From CBDCWT01 sp965223305 (lineage in GTDB: Bacteria > Planctomycetota > Planctomycetia > Pirellulales > Pirellulaceae), in the NCBI GenBank assembly GCA_965223305.1, contig CBDCWT010000061.1, positions 62,001-126,000 on the forward strand: DNA of 64,000 nucleotides. The letters are read 5' to 3'. A program made the translations under genes and the position numbers. Below the pieces are notes generated by a model that saw only the letters and a list, made by a program, of their open reading frames with translations, had not been told where the DNA came from and made no database searches. Numbering within the stretch: position 1 is the first letter of the stretch; every line of letters begins with the position of its first letter. This document shows, in pieces, positions 35,204 to 44,042 of this stretch.

Positions 35204-36451
35204 CTACAATCCGTACTTCTCGTCGGTCGAACGTTGGTACTCCCGCAGGCTGCCTGATAGCACCTCATCGATTTCCACTCGCCGTCCGGCGTGACTCGAC
35301 TCGAGCGCCGCGTAGGCTACCGCCAGGTCCTGCAGCCCGTCCCTGCCGCTCGTCTCCGGTTCGCGTTGCTCGTCGATGGCGGTCAACCAGTCGTACTGGT
35401 TCAAGGCAAATGCATCTTGGATGCCAAACGGAAAATGGGCCTCGCGCTCAGCGGCGGCGCAGTCCCGGCAATAGACTTCGTCCAACGACTCGCGGCGCCC
35501 GTCGTCCCAGCTGAGCTGTTCGTCCAACACTCGGCCTCGACTGCCGTAGTAGGCGAGGCCTCGCCCGCCGCCAAGGGTGATCGGTTCCCCGCGCCCACAC
35601 CAGCTGGCCGAGAGGCTCCCTGTGGCACCCCGTTCTGTGCGAAAGGTCGCCAACAGGAGGTCGTCCGCGTCGCACTCGATTGAGCGTGCTGGATTTCCCG
35701 GTGTCGCCGGTGTGTGACGGACCTTTTCCAACACGTCGGTGTGGGCCTGGACTGAGCAGATTTCACCAGCGACGTAGCGAATGTGATTGAATAAGTGCAC
35801 GCCGATGTCCAAAGTGATGCCACCACCTTCGGCTCGGCGGTGGCGCCAGGGAGTTTCCGCGACGATGCGATCGGGTGCCCACCAATTACCCACATTGGCC
35901 ATCATGATCAGCTGTAGCTGGCCAAACTCGCCAGCTCGAAACAGCCACTCGAGTTGACGAGTGTCTGGCCGATTGCGGGCGTTCTCCAAGGTACCCAAGA
36001 CGACGCCTGAGGCCTCTGCCTGTTCGCACATCCTCCGCGCGGCGGCTACGGAGATAGCCAGTGGTTTTTCGGTAAGCAGATGTTTGTTGTGCGCGAACGC
36101 CACTTCCGCCACTTGGTGGTGCAGGGCATGCGTGGTCAGGTCGTTCACTGCATCGATGGGGCCGTCGGCAATCATCTGACGATAGTCAGAGTAGACCTGG
36201 ACCTCGACGTCGTCCTGAAAGTCGGAGAGATAAATATCGCCGGCCGAGAGCGGATCACCTGGTTTGGAGCCGACCGGCATTCGCTGCGCTGGGCCGGCAC
36301 CACGCTTGACATACGTCCAGGCGTCCGGTTCGTTCCGGGCGGACAACGCCGTAATGCGAAAATGGTCCACTCCCGCCTCACGCAACAGCTGATAACCGCG
36401 CAAATGAGCGGCCAGGATGCGGCCGCAGCCGACAATGCCGATTCGGATCAT
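35204..36451 (-). CDS. Gfo/Idh/MocA-family oxidoreductase
   Basis: 415 aa. The N-terminal Rossmann fold has IRIGIVGCGRILAAHLRGY (G-x-G-x-x). The family motif LLTEKPLAIS (EKP with the catalytic Lys) is followed by the C-terminal alpha/beta domain (GGGITLDIGVHLFNHIRYV, with the conserved Asp/His pair DIGVH). These NAD(P)-dependent enzymes oxidise or reduce sugars, inositols and sugar acids. The substrate cannot be read from the sequence. It is transcribed with ispG downstream, but the association is probably positional. Confidence 0.86.
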   Translation of the reverse strand: MIRIGIVGCGRILAAHLRGYQLLREAGVDHFRITALSARNEPDAWTYVKRGAGPAQRMPVGSKPGDPLSAGDIYLSDFQDDVEVQVYSDYRQMIADGPIDAVNDLTTHALHHQVAEVAFAHNKHLLTEKPLAISVAAARRMCEQAEASGVVLGTLENARNRPDTRQLEWLFRAGEFGQLQLIMMANVGNWWAPDRIVAETPWRHRRAEGGGITLDIGVHLFNHIRYVAGEICSVQAHTDVLEKVRHTPATPGNPARSIECDADDLLLATFRTERGATGSLSASWCGRGEPITLGGGRGLAYYGSRGRVLDEQLSWDDGRRESLDEVYCRDCAAAEREAHFPFGIQDAFALNQYDWLTAIDEQREPETSGRDGLQDLAVAYAALESSHAGRRVEIDEVLSGSLREYQRSTDEKYGL

Positions 36452-36704
36452 GGGTTGGTTGTTCTCTTCTTCAATCGGGCGACGACGATCAACGATTGTG
36501 GGGTAGTCGAACTTGCCAGTTTGCCTCTCTGCTGCGGCGCGTCAAAGTCCCAATTAGTGGGGTAGCCGAACTCGCCAGAGTTTGGCTTTTCCCGCGGCGC
36601 GCCCCAGTCTGTTGGCTTCGGCTACTGCCACAACTGCTTAAGACACGACTAGGCTACCGCGGCAGAGTTGGCAGTATCTTTCGGCTTGTGATAGAAACTT
36701 AATC
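36452..36704. repeat. Divergent spacer with short CGAACTCGCCAGAGTTTGG repeats
   Basis: Two related units, GGGGTAGTCGAACTTGCCAG (about 36500) and GGGGTAGCCGAACTCGCCAG (about 36558), each run into a GCGGCGCG motif. They are short forms of the TAGCCGAACTCGCCAGAGTT repeat family. The spacer separates the oxidoreductase (minus) from the permease (plus), so promoters for both should lie here. Confidence 0.5.
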
Positions 36705-38015
36705 ATGACTCAAGTTACCGACGCTGGCGGCGATTCGCAAACGTGGTCTTCCCCGGAGCTCCTCACGCGGCTGAGCGTGATGATGTTCCTACAGTACTTC
36801 ATTCAAGGCAGCTATCTGCCGATCGTTTCGGTTTACGTTCAAGACGCGCTTGGCTTTAGCGCGACGGAGATGGGATTCTTCGGTGCCGCCCTTTCGGTAG
36901 GGCCGATCGTTGCTCCGTTTGTACTGGGGCACCTGGTCGATCGGATGTTTGCCACCGAGCGGGTGATGGCCTTTTGCCATCTGGTCGGCGGGCTGTTGAT
37001 GTTGGGGCTGTACTTCGAGACGAGGACCTGGCCGGTCATTCTGCTGGCGTTGGTCTACTCGGTCTTGTATGTGCCCACGATGATGCTTTCCAACTCCTTG
37101 GCCTTTCAGCACCTACGGAATCAGGACTACGAGTTTCCTTGGATTCGGGCTTTCGGCACGCTGGGCTTCATTGTCCCCTTGTATGTCGTCGAGCTCTGGT
37201 GGCTGCGCGGTCTGGTGGGTGCCGAGATGGACCAGCGCCGGGGTGTGGTCTTCGCGTTTGCTGGGGTGACGGGGATCCTGATGGCCCTTTACTGTTTGAC
37301 CCTGCCACATACGCCTCCCCGGGGTAAGAAACGAGACTACGCCCCAGGCGTAATCATCGGCATGATTGGACAGCGCCACTTTCTGGTGTTGATCTTGGTC
37401 AGTTTTCTGATCGCCATCGCCCACAAGTTCTTCTTTGTTTGGAACAGTCCGTTCCTGCGGGCGATTTTGGACAGTGGCCAAATCGAAGGGGCATATGAGG
37501 GAATCATCAGCTCGATTGGGCAGGTGTTCGAACTGGCGGTTATGACCGTGCTGGGATTCGCCATCAAACGCTACGGATTCAAGTGGACGCTCATCGCCGG
37601 GGCCAGCGCCTATACGCTGCGGTGTATTCTCTTCAGCCTTGTCTTTAGCCTGGATCCCGCGTTTTCCGGCAAGTTGTTGATGGCTCTGGCAGGACAGGCC
37701 CTGCACGGCTTCTGCTTCGGTTGTTTCCTCGCCGCCGGCTACATGTACGTCGACCGCGTGGCTCCGGGCGATGTTCGTGGCAGCATGCAAACCATGTATG
37801 GTACTTTTGTCATCGCCCTCGGCTTTCTGGTTGGCGGAGTGATCAGCGGCTGGATTGGCGACTACTACTTGATCGGTGGCGAGGGTGCCGAGGCGGTCCG
37901 CGACTGGACGAAGATCTGGTTCACGTGCGCTGTGATCGCCGCCATGGGAGTTGTGTTGCTGGTGTTGTTCTTTCCGGCACGAGTAGCTGAGCCCATCAAG
38001 GGAAAACCGGCTTGA
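36705..38015 (+). CDS. MFS permease, nucleoside:H+ symporter type
   Basis: 436 aa with about 12 hydrophobic segments. The N-terminus (LLTRLSVMMFLQYFIQGSYL) and the first loop pattern (GFSATEMGFFGAALSVGPIV ... GHLVDRMFATERVM) resemble the Nuc_H_symport (NupG-like) branch of the major facilitator superfamily. So do FPWIRAFGTLGFI and LHGFCFGCFLAAGYMYVDRV. Planctomycetes carry many such paralogs next to oxidoreductase genes. The real substrate may be a sugar or nucleoside. It is followed by a MITE and a PHP hydrolase gene. Confidence 0.8.
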   Translation: MTQVTDAGGDSQTWSSPELLTRLSVMMFLQYFIQGSYLPIVSVYVQDALGFSATEMGFFGAALSVGPIVAPFVLGHLVDRMFATERVMAFCHLVGGLLMLGLYFETRTWPVILLALVYSVLYVPTMMLSNSLAFQHLRNQDYEFPWIRAFGTLGFIVPLYVVELWWLRGLVGAEMDQRRGVVFAFAGVTGILMALYCLTLPHTPPRGKKRDYAPGVIIGMIGQRHFLVLILVSFLIAIAHKFFFVWNSPFLRAILDSGQIEGAYEGIISSIGQVFELAVMTVLGFAIKRYGFKWTLIAGASAYTLRCILFSLVFSLDPAFSGKLLMALAGQALHGFCFGCFLAAGYMYVDRVAPGDVRGSMQTMYGTFVIALGFLVGGVISGWIGDYYLIGGEGAEAVRDWTKIWFTCAVIAAMGVVLLVLFFPARVAEPIKGKPA

Positions 38016-38109
38016 GTACGCCAGCCTGCTAAATCAACGAGTTTGATCTCGAGACATACAAATCAGCCGGAACGCGTTAGCGTCCGGTTTTTCAGGAACC
38101 GTGGGCTAA

Positions 38110-38284
38110 CCCGAATTATTCATGAGCGATCTGCTGCGAGGTCGTAAGTCCATCCGTGGCTTCGTCATGCTTCACAATTCTCCCTCGACGTATTGCTTCT
38201 AATACGCCTGCGGAAGAATTGCTCGCCTTCCTTGCCGCGAACGTACTTACAACCTCTCGCGACGATCTTCATGAATAATCCGGG
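38110..38284. mobile_element. Fold-back MITE with IS1380-type ends, copy 1
   Basis: 175 bp, flanked by a 4-bp target duplication CTAA (38106-38109 and 38285-38288). Removing the element and one CTAA restores the common intergenic repeat CCGTGGGCTAACGCCCAGCG. The termini CCCGAATTATTCATGA / TCATGAATAATCCGGG match the 16-bp ends of the 47218-48929 element except at one or two bases. The two halves remain recognisably complementary almost to the centre, so the whole element is an imperfect palindrome. It has no coding capacity. A second copy, about 98% identical, lies at 63161-63334. Confidence 0.9.
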
Positions 38285-38356
38285 CTAACGCCCAGCGGCT
38301 GATCTCGCAGAACGACGCTCGGTCATCTACGCATGTAATTCAGAAGCGGTGAGCAT

Positions 38357-39859
38357 GTGACCTATCAGCTCTACTGGGGAGACCTGCATAGCCATTGTTC
38401 GATCAGCTATGGAGAAGGAACGGTTCGCCAGGCGGTGTTGCGGGCCCGCGAGCAGCTCGATTTCTGCTCGATTACGGGGCATGCGTTCTGGCCCGATATG
38501 CCAAGTGACCGGCAGCGTTACGGGGAGATCATCGATTACCACCGCGAGGGGTTTGCACGGCTGGCGCGTCATTGGCAGCAGCTGATCGGCGAGGCCCGCG
38601 AGAGCTCTGTAGAAGGCGAGTTCCTGGTACTGCCCAGCTATGAATGGCACTCGCTGAAGTACGGCGATCACAACGTCTATGCCGCGGGCCCGGAGTTGCC
38701 GTTGCAAGACGCCCCCGACCTGCCTGCTTTGCGCGACTGGGCCAGCGCTCGCGATGCCATCGTTGTGCCGCATCACATTGGCTACGCTGCGGGCTATCGG
38801 GGAATTGACTGGGAGTATTTTGACGGACAGACGTCCCCGATCGTCGAGATCCATTCGTTGCACGGCTGCTCCGAGAGTGAGCAGGCACCGTACCCGCTGC
38901 TGCACGACATGGGCCCCCGTGACGAACGCAGCACCGCGGCTGCGGGCTGGGAAGCGGGTCATCGGTTCGGGGTCATCGGCTCCACCGACCACCATGGTGG
39001 CTATCCGGGTAGCTTTGGGGACGGCCGAGCGGCGATTTACGCGACTGCGTTGACGCGGCAAGCCATTTGGGACGCGATCAAATGTCGGCGTGTTTATGCA
39101 GTGACCGGCGACAAGATTCAGGCCAAGCTGTTGGTGGACGACGCCTGGCCCGGCGCCGAAATTCGTTCCTCAGGGCGGCGCCAGCTGCGGGCAGAAGTCT
39201 GTGGCGCGGCAGCTATCGACTGCGTCGAGATTCTCAAGAACGACCGGGTGCTAAAAAGATACCATCCTTCCCGTTTGGAACCCGGTGATGCCGTAGCCCG
39301 GTTTCGGCTGCGAATCACCTGGGGTTGGGGACGCAAGGACGAGGCGGTCGCTTGGCAGGCTGAGCTTTCCTTAGACCAGGGCGAGATTGTTGACGTAGAG
39401 TCCTGTTTTTCCGGTCAATCGATTGTCGCGCCACGGGGTGTGGGCGGCCACGATGAAGCAGCGGACCAGCAGGATCTGCCCCACAAAGTCGTCGCCAGCA
39501 GCCCCAGCTCGGTCGCCTGGAGATCCGTAACGACGGGCAACCGATCGACACGACACTCTACAACCCAGGCGCTCACTCTAGAGCTGAACGCGCCGCTTAA
39601 CGCCACACTGTCACTGCAAGTCAACGACCGCACCGTCGCCTATTCTCTGCATGAGCTCTTACGGAGAGGACGAGCGACCTATCTGCGAGGTTGGCTCTCT
39701 GAGGCCATCCGCGTGGGTCCGCTAGAGCCTTTGAGTGATTGTGTTGTTGACTGTGAATTTACTGACGAGCCGGACCAGGAGTGTGACCGGTACCGGTTGC
39801 GCGTCGCGCAAGTCAACGGCCAGTGGGCCTGGCTCTCTCCGATTTGGGTCGAGCGGTGA
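38357..39859 (+). CDS. PHP-domain metal-dependent hydrolase
   Basis: 500 aa, GTG start at 38357. PHP-type metal ligands appear in order: GDLHSHCSISYGEGT (HxH), SITGHAFWPD, VLPSYEWHS, VPHHIGY, VEIHSLHG and IGSTDHHGGYP (DHH). A C-terminal beta region (about 300-500) contains WSPIWVER at the end. PHP hydrolases cleave phosphoesters, but large two-domain members of this type in planctomycetes have no known substrate. Its context among oxidoreductase and transport genes suggests carbohydrate metabolism. Confidence 0.78.
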   Translation: MTYQLYWGDLHSHCSISYGEGTVRQAVLRAREQLDFCSITGHAFWPDMPSDRQRYGEIIDYHREGFARLARHWQQLIGEARESSVEGEFLVLPSYEWHSLKYGDHNVYAAGPELPLQDAPDLPALRDWASARDAIVVPHHIGYAAGYRGIDWEYFDGQTSPIVEIHSLHGCSESEQAPYPLLHDMGPRDERSTAAAGWEAGHRFGVIGSTDHHGGYPGSFGDGRAAIYATALTRQAIWDAIKCRRVYAVTGDKIQAKLLVDDAWPGAEIRSSGRRQLRAEVCGAAAIDCVEILKNDRVLKRYHPSRLEPGDAVARFRLRITWGWGRKDEAVAWQAELSLDQGEIVDVESCFSGQSIVAPRGVGGHDEAADQQDLPHKVVASSPSSVAWRSVTTGNRSTRHSTTQALTLELNAPLNATLSLQVNDRTVAYSLHELLRRGRATYLRGWLSEAIRVGPLEPLSDCVVDCEFTDEPDQECDRYRLRVAQVNGQWAWLSPIWVER

Positions 39860-40258
39860 GGAAGAGAGGAGAGTGTTGGTTCCACCCGAGCCGGAAGCGC
39901 AAGGGAACCGTGGGCTAACGCCCAGCGGCTGATTTGGAGCGTAGCCGAACTCGCCAGAGTTTGGTGGATTGTCCGATTCGTTCAAATTCTGGCGAATTCG
40001 GTTACGAGAGGTTTCTGCAAGAACAAAAGGGCATCCTGTTGATCTTGTAGATCCTGTCCAACAAGCAGAAGACAGGATCAACATGATCAGCAGGATGGAG
40101 AGGACGGCGCCACGGCGGGATGTCCACCGCACTCAATGCAACAGCCGTGTAATCGATCGGGAGGGCGAGGCTCCTGCCGAGCCGGAAGCGCAATGGAACC
40201 GTGGGCTAACGCTCAGCGGCTGATTTGGAGCGTAGCCGAACTCGCCAGAGTTTGGTGG
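39860..40258. repeat. Intergenic repeats, two near-duplicate units
   Basis: Two copies of GCCGGAAGCGCAA[G/T]GGAACC followed by GTGGGCTAACGC[C/T]CAGCGG and GGAGCGTAGCCGAACTCGCC lie at about 39888-39966 and 40179-40258. Between them are GATCCTGTCCAACAAGCAGA and AGGATCAACATGATCAGCAG (a repeat also near 25735 and 52880) and one GGGAGGGCGAGGCTCCTGCC arm (40160-40179). No gene was found. Confidence 0.65.
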
Positions 40259-41284
40259 TTACTGGACAATCGTGACGCTGCGATCCTCGGCCAGCGACTT
40301 CACACCGGCCTCCAGGATCACCTGCGCCTCGCGGCCGTGTTTCTGATGGCAAAGTGCCCAGAACGGATCCCCTGTCTGTAGGCACGACAGGAAGTGACTG
40401 GTGGCCGATCGCATCGACTCGGGCTGCGCGGGAAGGCTAACCGACTGGCCCTCCTCGCAGTCAGCGGTCGCGTGGTACAGAGCGCCTCCGTCGCGCGGTT
40501 CCAGCATCATCGTGCCCTCGGTCCCGTAGATCACCGTCGAATAGGCGGAGAGCTTGCCGATCTGAGTCCAGGAGCCTTCGGAGACCGCCAAGGCATGTGG
40601 ATACTTCATGATCAGCACGGCGTTGTCATCAACCGCGATCTCGGATTTGACGAACCGGCCTCCAACAGCGGTCACCTGACTGGGCAGTCCCAGCAAGACA
40701 CTGGCCAGCACGGCACCGTAACAGCAGTAATCGATATAGGCGCCGCCCGCTCCGTTGCGCTGAGGATCGAATAGCCAATCGCAAAAGTACTCGGAGCAAC
40801 CCAGCTCGCGGGGCCCGGCGTGAGCGGCCCGGTAACGGACCTGCCAAACTTCACCGATCGCACCTTGTTGCGCCAGTCCGATCGCGTGCTGCATCTGCGA
40901 CCACCACGCGAACGGCCAGTTGATCATGAGCCGCGTGCCGGCCTGTTCGACTGCAGCGATCATCCGGTCGGCGCCCGCTTGATCAGCGGCCATCGGCTTT
41001 TCAATCAGCACGTGGAGACCGCGGGAAGCGGCCATCTCGGTCAATCGGGCACCGCTGGCGTTGTCCGCGAAGATGTAGACGGCGTCCAACTCTTCGCTGT
41101 CCAGCATGGTGTCGTAGTTACTGTATGGGCGAGCTTTGAACTCCATTTCGGCGCGGCCCAGCAGCTGCTGGTGCGGGTCAGCTGCGGCCACCAGAGTCGC
41201 GTCAGCGCACTGCTTTAGATCCGCAAGGTTCGTCCACACGTGGTCGTGAGTCAGTCCTAATACACCGATGCGATATGTCATCAT
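40259..41284 (-). CDS. Gfo/Idh/MocA-family oxidoreductase
   Basis: 341 aa. The N-terminal nucleotide-binding segment YRIGVLGLTHDHVWTNL keeps a beta-alpha-beta outline but replaces the usual GxGxxG with GLTHDH, a variant seen in a subset of these enzymes. HVLIEKPMAADQAG carries the EKP motif. The C-terminal half has GGAYIDYCCYGAVLASVLLG in the place of the D-x-x-x-H segment. The substrate is unknown. It starts 3 bp after the PIG-L deacetylase gene, so the two are cotranscribed and may act on the same deacetylated compound. Confidence 0.8.
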   Translation of the reverse strand: MMTYRIGVLGLTHDHVWTNLADLKQCADATLVAAADPHQQLLGRAEMEFKARPYSNYDTMLDSEELDAVYIFADNASGARLTEMAASRGLHVLIEKPMAADQAGADRMIAAVEQAGTRLMINWPFAWWSQMQHAIGLAQQGAIGEVWQVRYRAAHAGPRELGCSEYFCDWLFDPQRNGAGGAYIDYCCYGAVLASVLLGLPSQVTAVGGRFVKSEIAVDDNAVLIMKYPHALAVSEGSWTQIGKLSAYSTVIYGTEGTMMLEPRDGGALYHATADCEEGQSVSLPAQPESMRSATSHFLSCLQTGDPFWALCHQKHGREAQVILEAGVKSLAEDRSVTIVQ

Positions 41285-41287
41285 GAG

Positions 41288-42106
41288 CTAGCAGCAAAAG
41301 AGTCTAGTTCGTTCGGTTTCTGTTAACGCCGAGGCGTATTCGCTGATCTCATACGCTTCGGCAAACTCTACCTGGGCTCCTCGGTCGGCGCCGAAGGCCG
41401 CACACAAAGCGTCCCGAAAACGGTCAGTCACCGCGCGCGAACGTTCCGCAAACCAACGGGCAAGCCACTCTTTCTTGGCATCATCGTCCGCCGGCACCTC
41501 TTCGCGCCCCCGGTTGTAGGGGAGCCACTCGTACACCTGCGACCGGTGGCAGTCCAGCATGTCGACAACGGTCGAGAAATAGTCGCCGATGTCCAGCACC
41601 ACGTCCGGCCGTAGCGGCGCGGGACGGGTGAAGAAGTCGGTCATATACGCCACTACAGGATCTGCACGAAGGGCCTCCACCTCCCGCTCGACCAGAGGCA
41701 CTGTCACCAGGTAGGACGCGTCCTGGACGGCCTGACCCACTGCCCGGTGGTCGGGGTGATAGTCATTCAACCGATGCGTGAGCACCAAGTCCGGTTTGAA
41801 GGTGCGAATGGTACGCACGACTTGTGCTCGAACTTCTAGCGTGGGCAGCAGCTGACCATCGGGAAACTCCCAAACCTCATACTCGGCTCCCACCAAACGG
41901 CCCACCTCAGCAGCCTCCGCGCGGCGTCGCGCGACCAGCTCTTGGGGTTCGCACGCGTGATGGCCGGAGCCGCCGTTGGTGACCGAAACGATCTTCACGG
42001 GATAACCCTTGTCGCAGTAAGCGGCGATCAGGCCCCCCGCGTGGAATTCGGCGTCGTCGGGGTGCGCGCCAAGCACCAATAGACGGGGCGGTTTACGGTC
42101 ACTCAT
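41288..42106 (-). CDS. PIG-L/LmbE-family N-deacetylase
   Basis: 272 aa. Zinc-binding and catalytic motifs are clear: VLGAHPDDAEFHAGG (AHPDD) near the start and THRLNDYHPDHRAVG (H-x-x-D-H) near residue 115. The SVTNGG[S]GH segment follows the second strand. The family removes N-acetyl groups from GlcNAc-type substrates (GlcNAc-PI, mycothiol and bacillithiol precursors) and from sugar derivatives. The neighbouring oxidoreductase suggests a catabolic amino-sugar step, which is inference. It lies 5 bp downstream of maf. Confidence 0.87.
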   Translation of the reverse strand: MSDRKPPRLLVLGAHPDDAEFHAGGLIAAYCDKGYPVKIVSVTNGGSGHHACEPQELVARRRAEAAEVGRLVGAEYEVWEFPDGQLLPTLEVRAQVVRTIRTFKPDLVLTHRLNDYHPDHRAVGQAVQDASYLVTVPLVEREVEALRADPVVAYMTDFFTRPAPLRPDVVLDIGDYFSTVVDMLDCHRSQVYEWLPYNRGREEVPADDDAKKEWLARWFAERSRAVTDRFRDALCAAFGADRGAQVEFAEAYEISEYASALTETERTRLFCC

Positions 42107-42111
42107 TCAAT

Positions 42112-42708
42112 TCAGACTCCCGATGAAGGACGTGGGCCACGAAACGTCGTGGTCATTTCACTTAGTAACTCCAGGGGCAGGCCGACCACGTTCGACTCGC
42201 TGCCAGCCAAGACCTTAATCCAACCCAACTGATCTTGATAGCCAAACGCCCCCGCTTTGCCTTCCCAGGCACCAGTTTCCAGGTAGTCTTCCAAGGCCTC
42301 CGCGGAGATCGGTTCCATGTAGAGCTTCGTCGACGCCACTCGGCTGATCGTTTGATCGCCAGGTCTCCGCCAGAGGCAAACGCCGCTATAGACATGATGA
42401 GTTCGTCCACGAAGCAACGTCAGCATCTGGCGCGCGTGATCGATGTTGTGTGGCTTTCCCAGGATTTGACCACGGCACTCCGCCACTGTATCACAGCCCA
42501 GCACCAGGCCCTCGGTGACCCGCCTAGCCACATCGGCTGCCTTTTGCCGAGCCAGCCGGCTGACCAACTCTGGCGGCGTCTCGTTAGAACAGAATCCGCA
42601 TTCGGCCGACTCGTCCGGGATGACCACCTCGAAGTCGTAGCCCGCCTGCTCTAGCAACTGGCGCCGCCTCGGCGACTGGCTGGCCAAGATGAGTTTTTCT
42701 GCATTCAT
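42112..42708 (-). CDS. maf: Maf-family nucleoside-triphosphate pyrophosphatase
   Basis: The ATG at 42708 (MNAEKLILASQSPRRRQLLEQ) fits the family better than the frame opening at 42777. 198 aa. Conserved elements are ASQSPRRRQLL, VIPDESAE, LARQKA, LGCDTVAECRGQILGKP, RGRTHHVYSGV and the terminal AGSESNVVGLPLELL. Maf proteins hydrolyse non-canonical or canonical NTPs (dTTP, UTP, m7GTP, depending on subgroup) and influence cell division. It heads a three-gene minus-strand operon with the deacetylase and oxidoreductase. Confidence 0.92.
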   Translation of the reverse strand: MNAEKLILASQSPRRRQLLEQAGYDFEVVIPDESAECGFCSNETPPELVSRLARQKAADVARRVTEGLVLGCDTVAECRGQILGKPHNIDHARQMLTLLRGRTHHVYSGVCLWRRPGDQTISRVASTKLYMEPISAEALEDYLETGAWEGKAGAFGYQDQLGWIKVLAGSESNVVGLPLELLSEMTTTFRGPRPSSGV

Positions 42709-43069
42709 GAACCCGCCGGCGGAATGCCCAGCTGTTGGATCTGTGATAGGGAGCTGCCTGATCTCTGCGGTGACCACCCGCTCGGCCGGCTCAGTCGTCC
42801 ATACGTCATTGCATGGGTGGGGACGTTAGCTTGGCGGAACGCTCGGCGCTGGGCGTCATTTTATGCCTGAACGAGCCGTATCACCAGTTTGCTGCCACCG
42901 TACAGGTCGGCTACCAGACTCTTTGCTCGCGGATTCCGAACTCGCGACCGACTGAACGAGCACGGTCGCAGCCGCTTCATGCGCTGTTTTTGGGGGTTAG
43001 AAGCGAACCATAGAATCGCGATTGCCCCGTAGAATGATGATTGCCCGACGCCGTGGCGGGGACCCCTAG
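42709..43069. other. Intergenic region without recognised gene
   Basis: This divergent spacer lies between maf and the pseudouridine synthase, ahead of the 150-bp repeat element. A small open frame at 42813-43013 has no recognisable motif or start signal and is not called. No tRNA or RNA structure was recognised. Confidence 0.4.
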
Positions 43070-43219
43070 CAGCCTGTTGATTTTCTCAACGCGCCTGCTG
43101 CATCACGGGGATGTGATGCTAAATCAGCGACGTAAGTCGTTGATTTGCGAGCCACGAAGAACTCTGTTCTGAGCTTGGCGAGGTTGAAAAACGCCAGGAA
43201 GGCGTTTTTCAACAGGCAG
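43070..43219. mobile_element. 150-bp hairpin-ended repeat element, copy 1
   Basis: The ends CAGCCTGTTGATTTTCTC and GGCGTTTTTCAACAGGCAG are inverted repeats over about 11 bp. The element is bordered by CTAG on both sides (43066-43069 and 43220-43223). It contains the stem-loop GTTGAAAAACGCC ... GGCGTTTTTCAAC. It is about 90% identical, in inverted orientation, to 49593-49741. It is non-coding and MITE-like. The possible parent element was not seen. Confidence 0.7.
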
Positions 43220-43251
43220 CTAGTTCAAAGCCGAAGGGACAAAAGACCAGA

Positions 43252-43917
43252 ATGCAGCTAGAGGTACTCTACGAAGATAATCACCTACTGGCCGTTGTGA
43301 AGCCGCCTGGCCTAGCGACAATGGGTGTGCCAGCGGGTCGTCCCAGCCTGCTGGCGATCAGCAAGCAGTACATTAAGCAAAAGTACCATAAGCCGGGTAA
43401 TGTCTATTTGGGCATTGTCAGCCGGCTCGACGCGCCGGTTACAGGTGTGGTTTTGTTGGCACGTACGTCGAAGGCAGCCGCGCGGCTGACTGACCAGTTT
43501 CGCCGCGGTACAGTCGAGAAACTCTATTGGGCTCTGGTTGAAGGTGTGCCGGATCCGGTCGCCGCTGACTGCCACGATTGGCTGCGGGCCGACGAGCGGC
43601 ACCGTCGCGTGCACATCGCTACCAGCTCGCATCCTTCAGCCAAGGAAGCACACTTGTCCTACTGTACGCTGCGGCAGGTGGCGAGGGCTACACTGCTAGA
43701 GGTCAGGTTGCATACCGGCCGGAAACATCAGATACGGGTCCAGCTGGCGGACCGTGGCTGGCCCATTCTGGGTGACCGCAAGTACGGTGCGCAGCGGAAA
43801 TTTGCCGCGGGAATCGCCTTGCACGCCAGGTACCTTGCGTTACAGCATCCGGTCCGCGACGAGCCGCTGGAGCTGACCGCCCCCCTGCCCCCAGGATGGC
43901 CACAGATCGAGTCATAA
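43252..43917 (+). CDS. RluA-family RNA pseudouridine synthase
   Basis: 221 aa. The N-terminus is LEVLYEDNHLLAVVKPPGL. The catalytic segment is GIVSRLDAPVTGVVLLART, with the nucleophilic Asp of RLD but Ser in place of the His that usually precedes it. LEVRLHTGRKHQIRVQLA and PILGDRKYG complete the family signature. It lacks the S4 domain found in RluC/D, so it is a short catalytic-domain form that modifies uridine in rRNA or tRNA; the target is unknown. It is the only gene between the MITE-like element and the kinase. Confidence 0.9.
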   Translation: MQLEVLYEDNHLLAVVKPPGLATMGVPAGRPSLLAISKQYIKQKYHKPGNVYLGIVSRLDAPVTGVVLLARTSKAAARLTDQFRRGTVEKLYWALVEGVPDPVAADCHDWLRADERHRRVHIATSSHPSAKEAHLSYCTLRQVARATLLEVRLHTGRKHQIRVQLADRGWPILGDRKYGAQRKFAAGIALHARYLALQHPVRDEPLELTAPLPPGWPQIES

Positions 43918-44042
43918 GCCGGTGGCGAATCGACCGTTCACCAGCAAATACTTGGCGCCAGCAGGGCACAGTCGGTACCCTAGTAGGCAGTTCGCACCTC
44001 CAAAGGCATTCGCCGTTTTCAACCTGCTGAGGGAATCCAGCG

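Noticed and set aside
38110..38284. The 175-bp palindrome as an attenuator or sRNA gene
   Set aside because: Exact 4-bp target duplications and a near-identical second copy with the same termini show it is a mobile element. A secondary regulatory effect is still possible.
42709..43069. Possible tRNA or small RNA gene between maf and the pseudouridine synthase
   Set aside because: No T-loop/acceptor-stem pattern could be found by eye, and there is no supporting structure.
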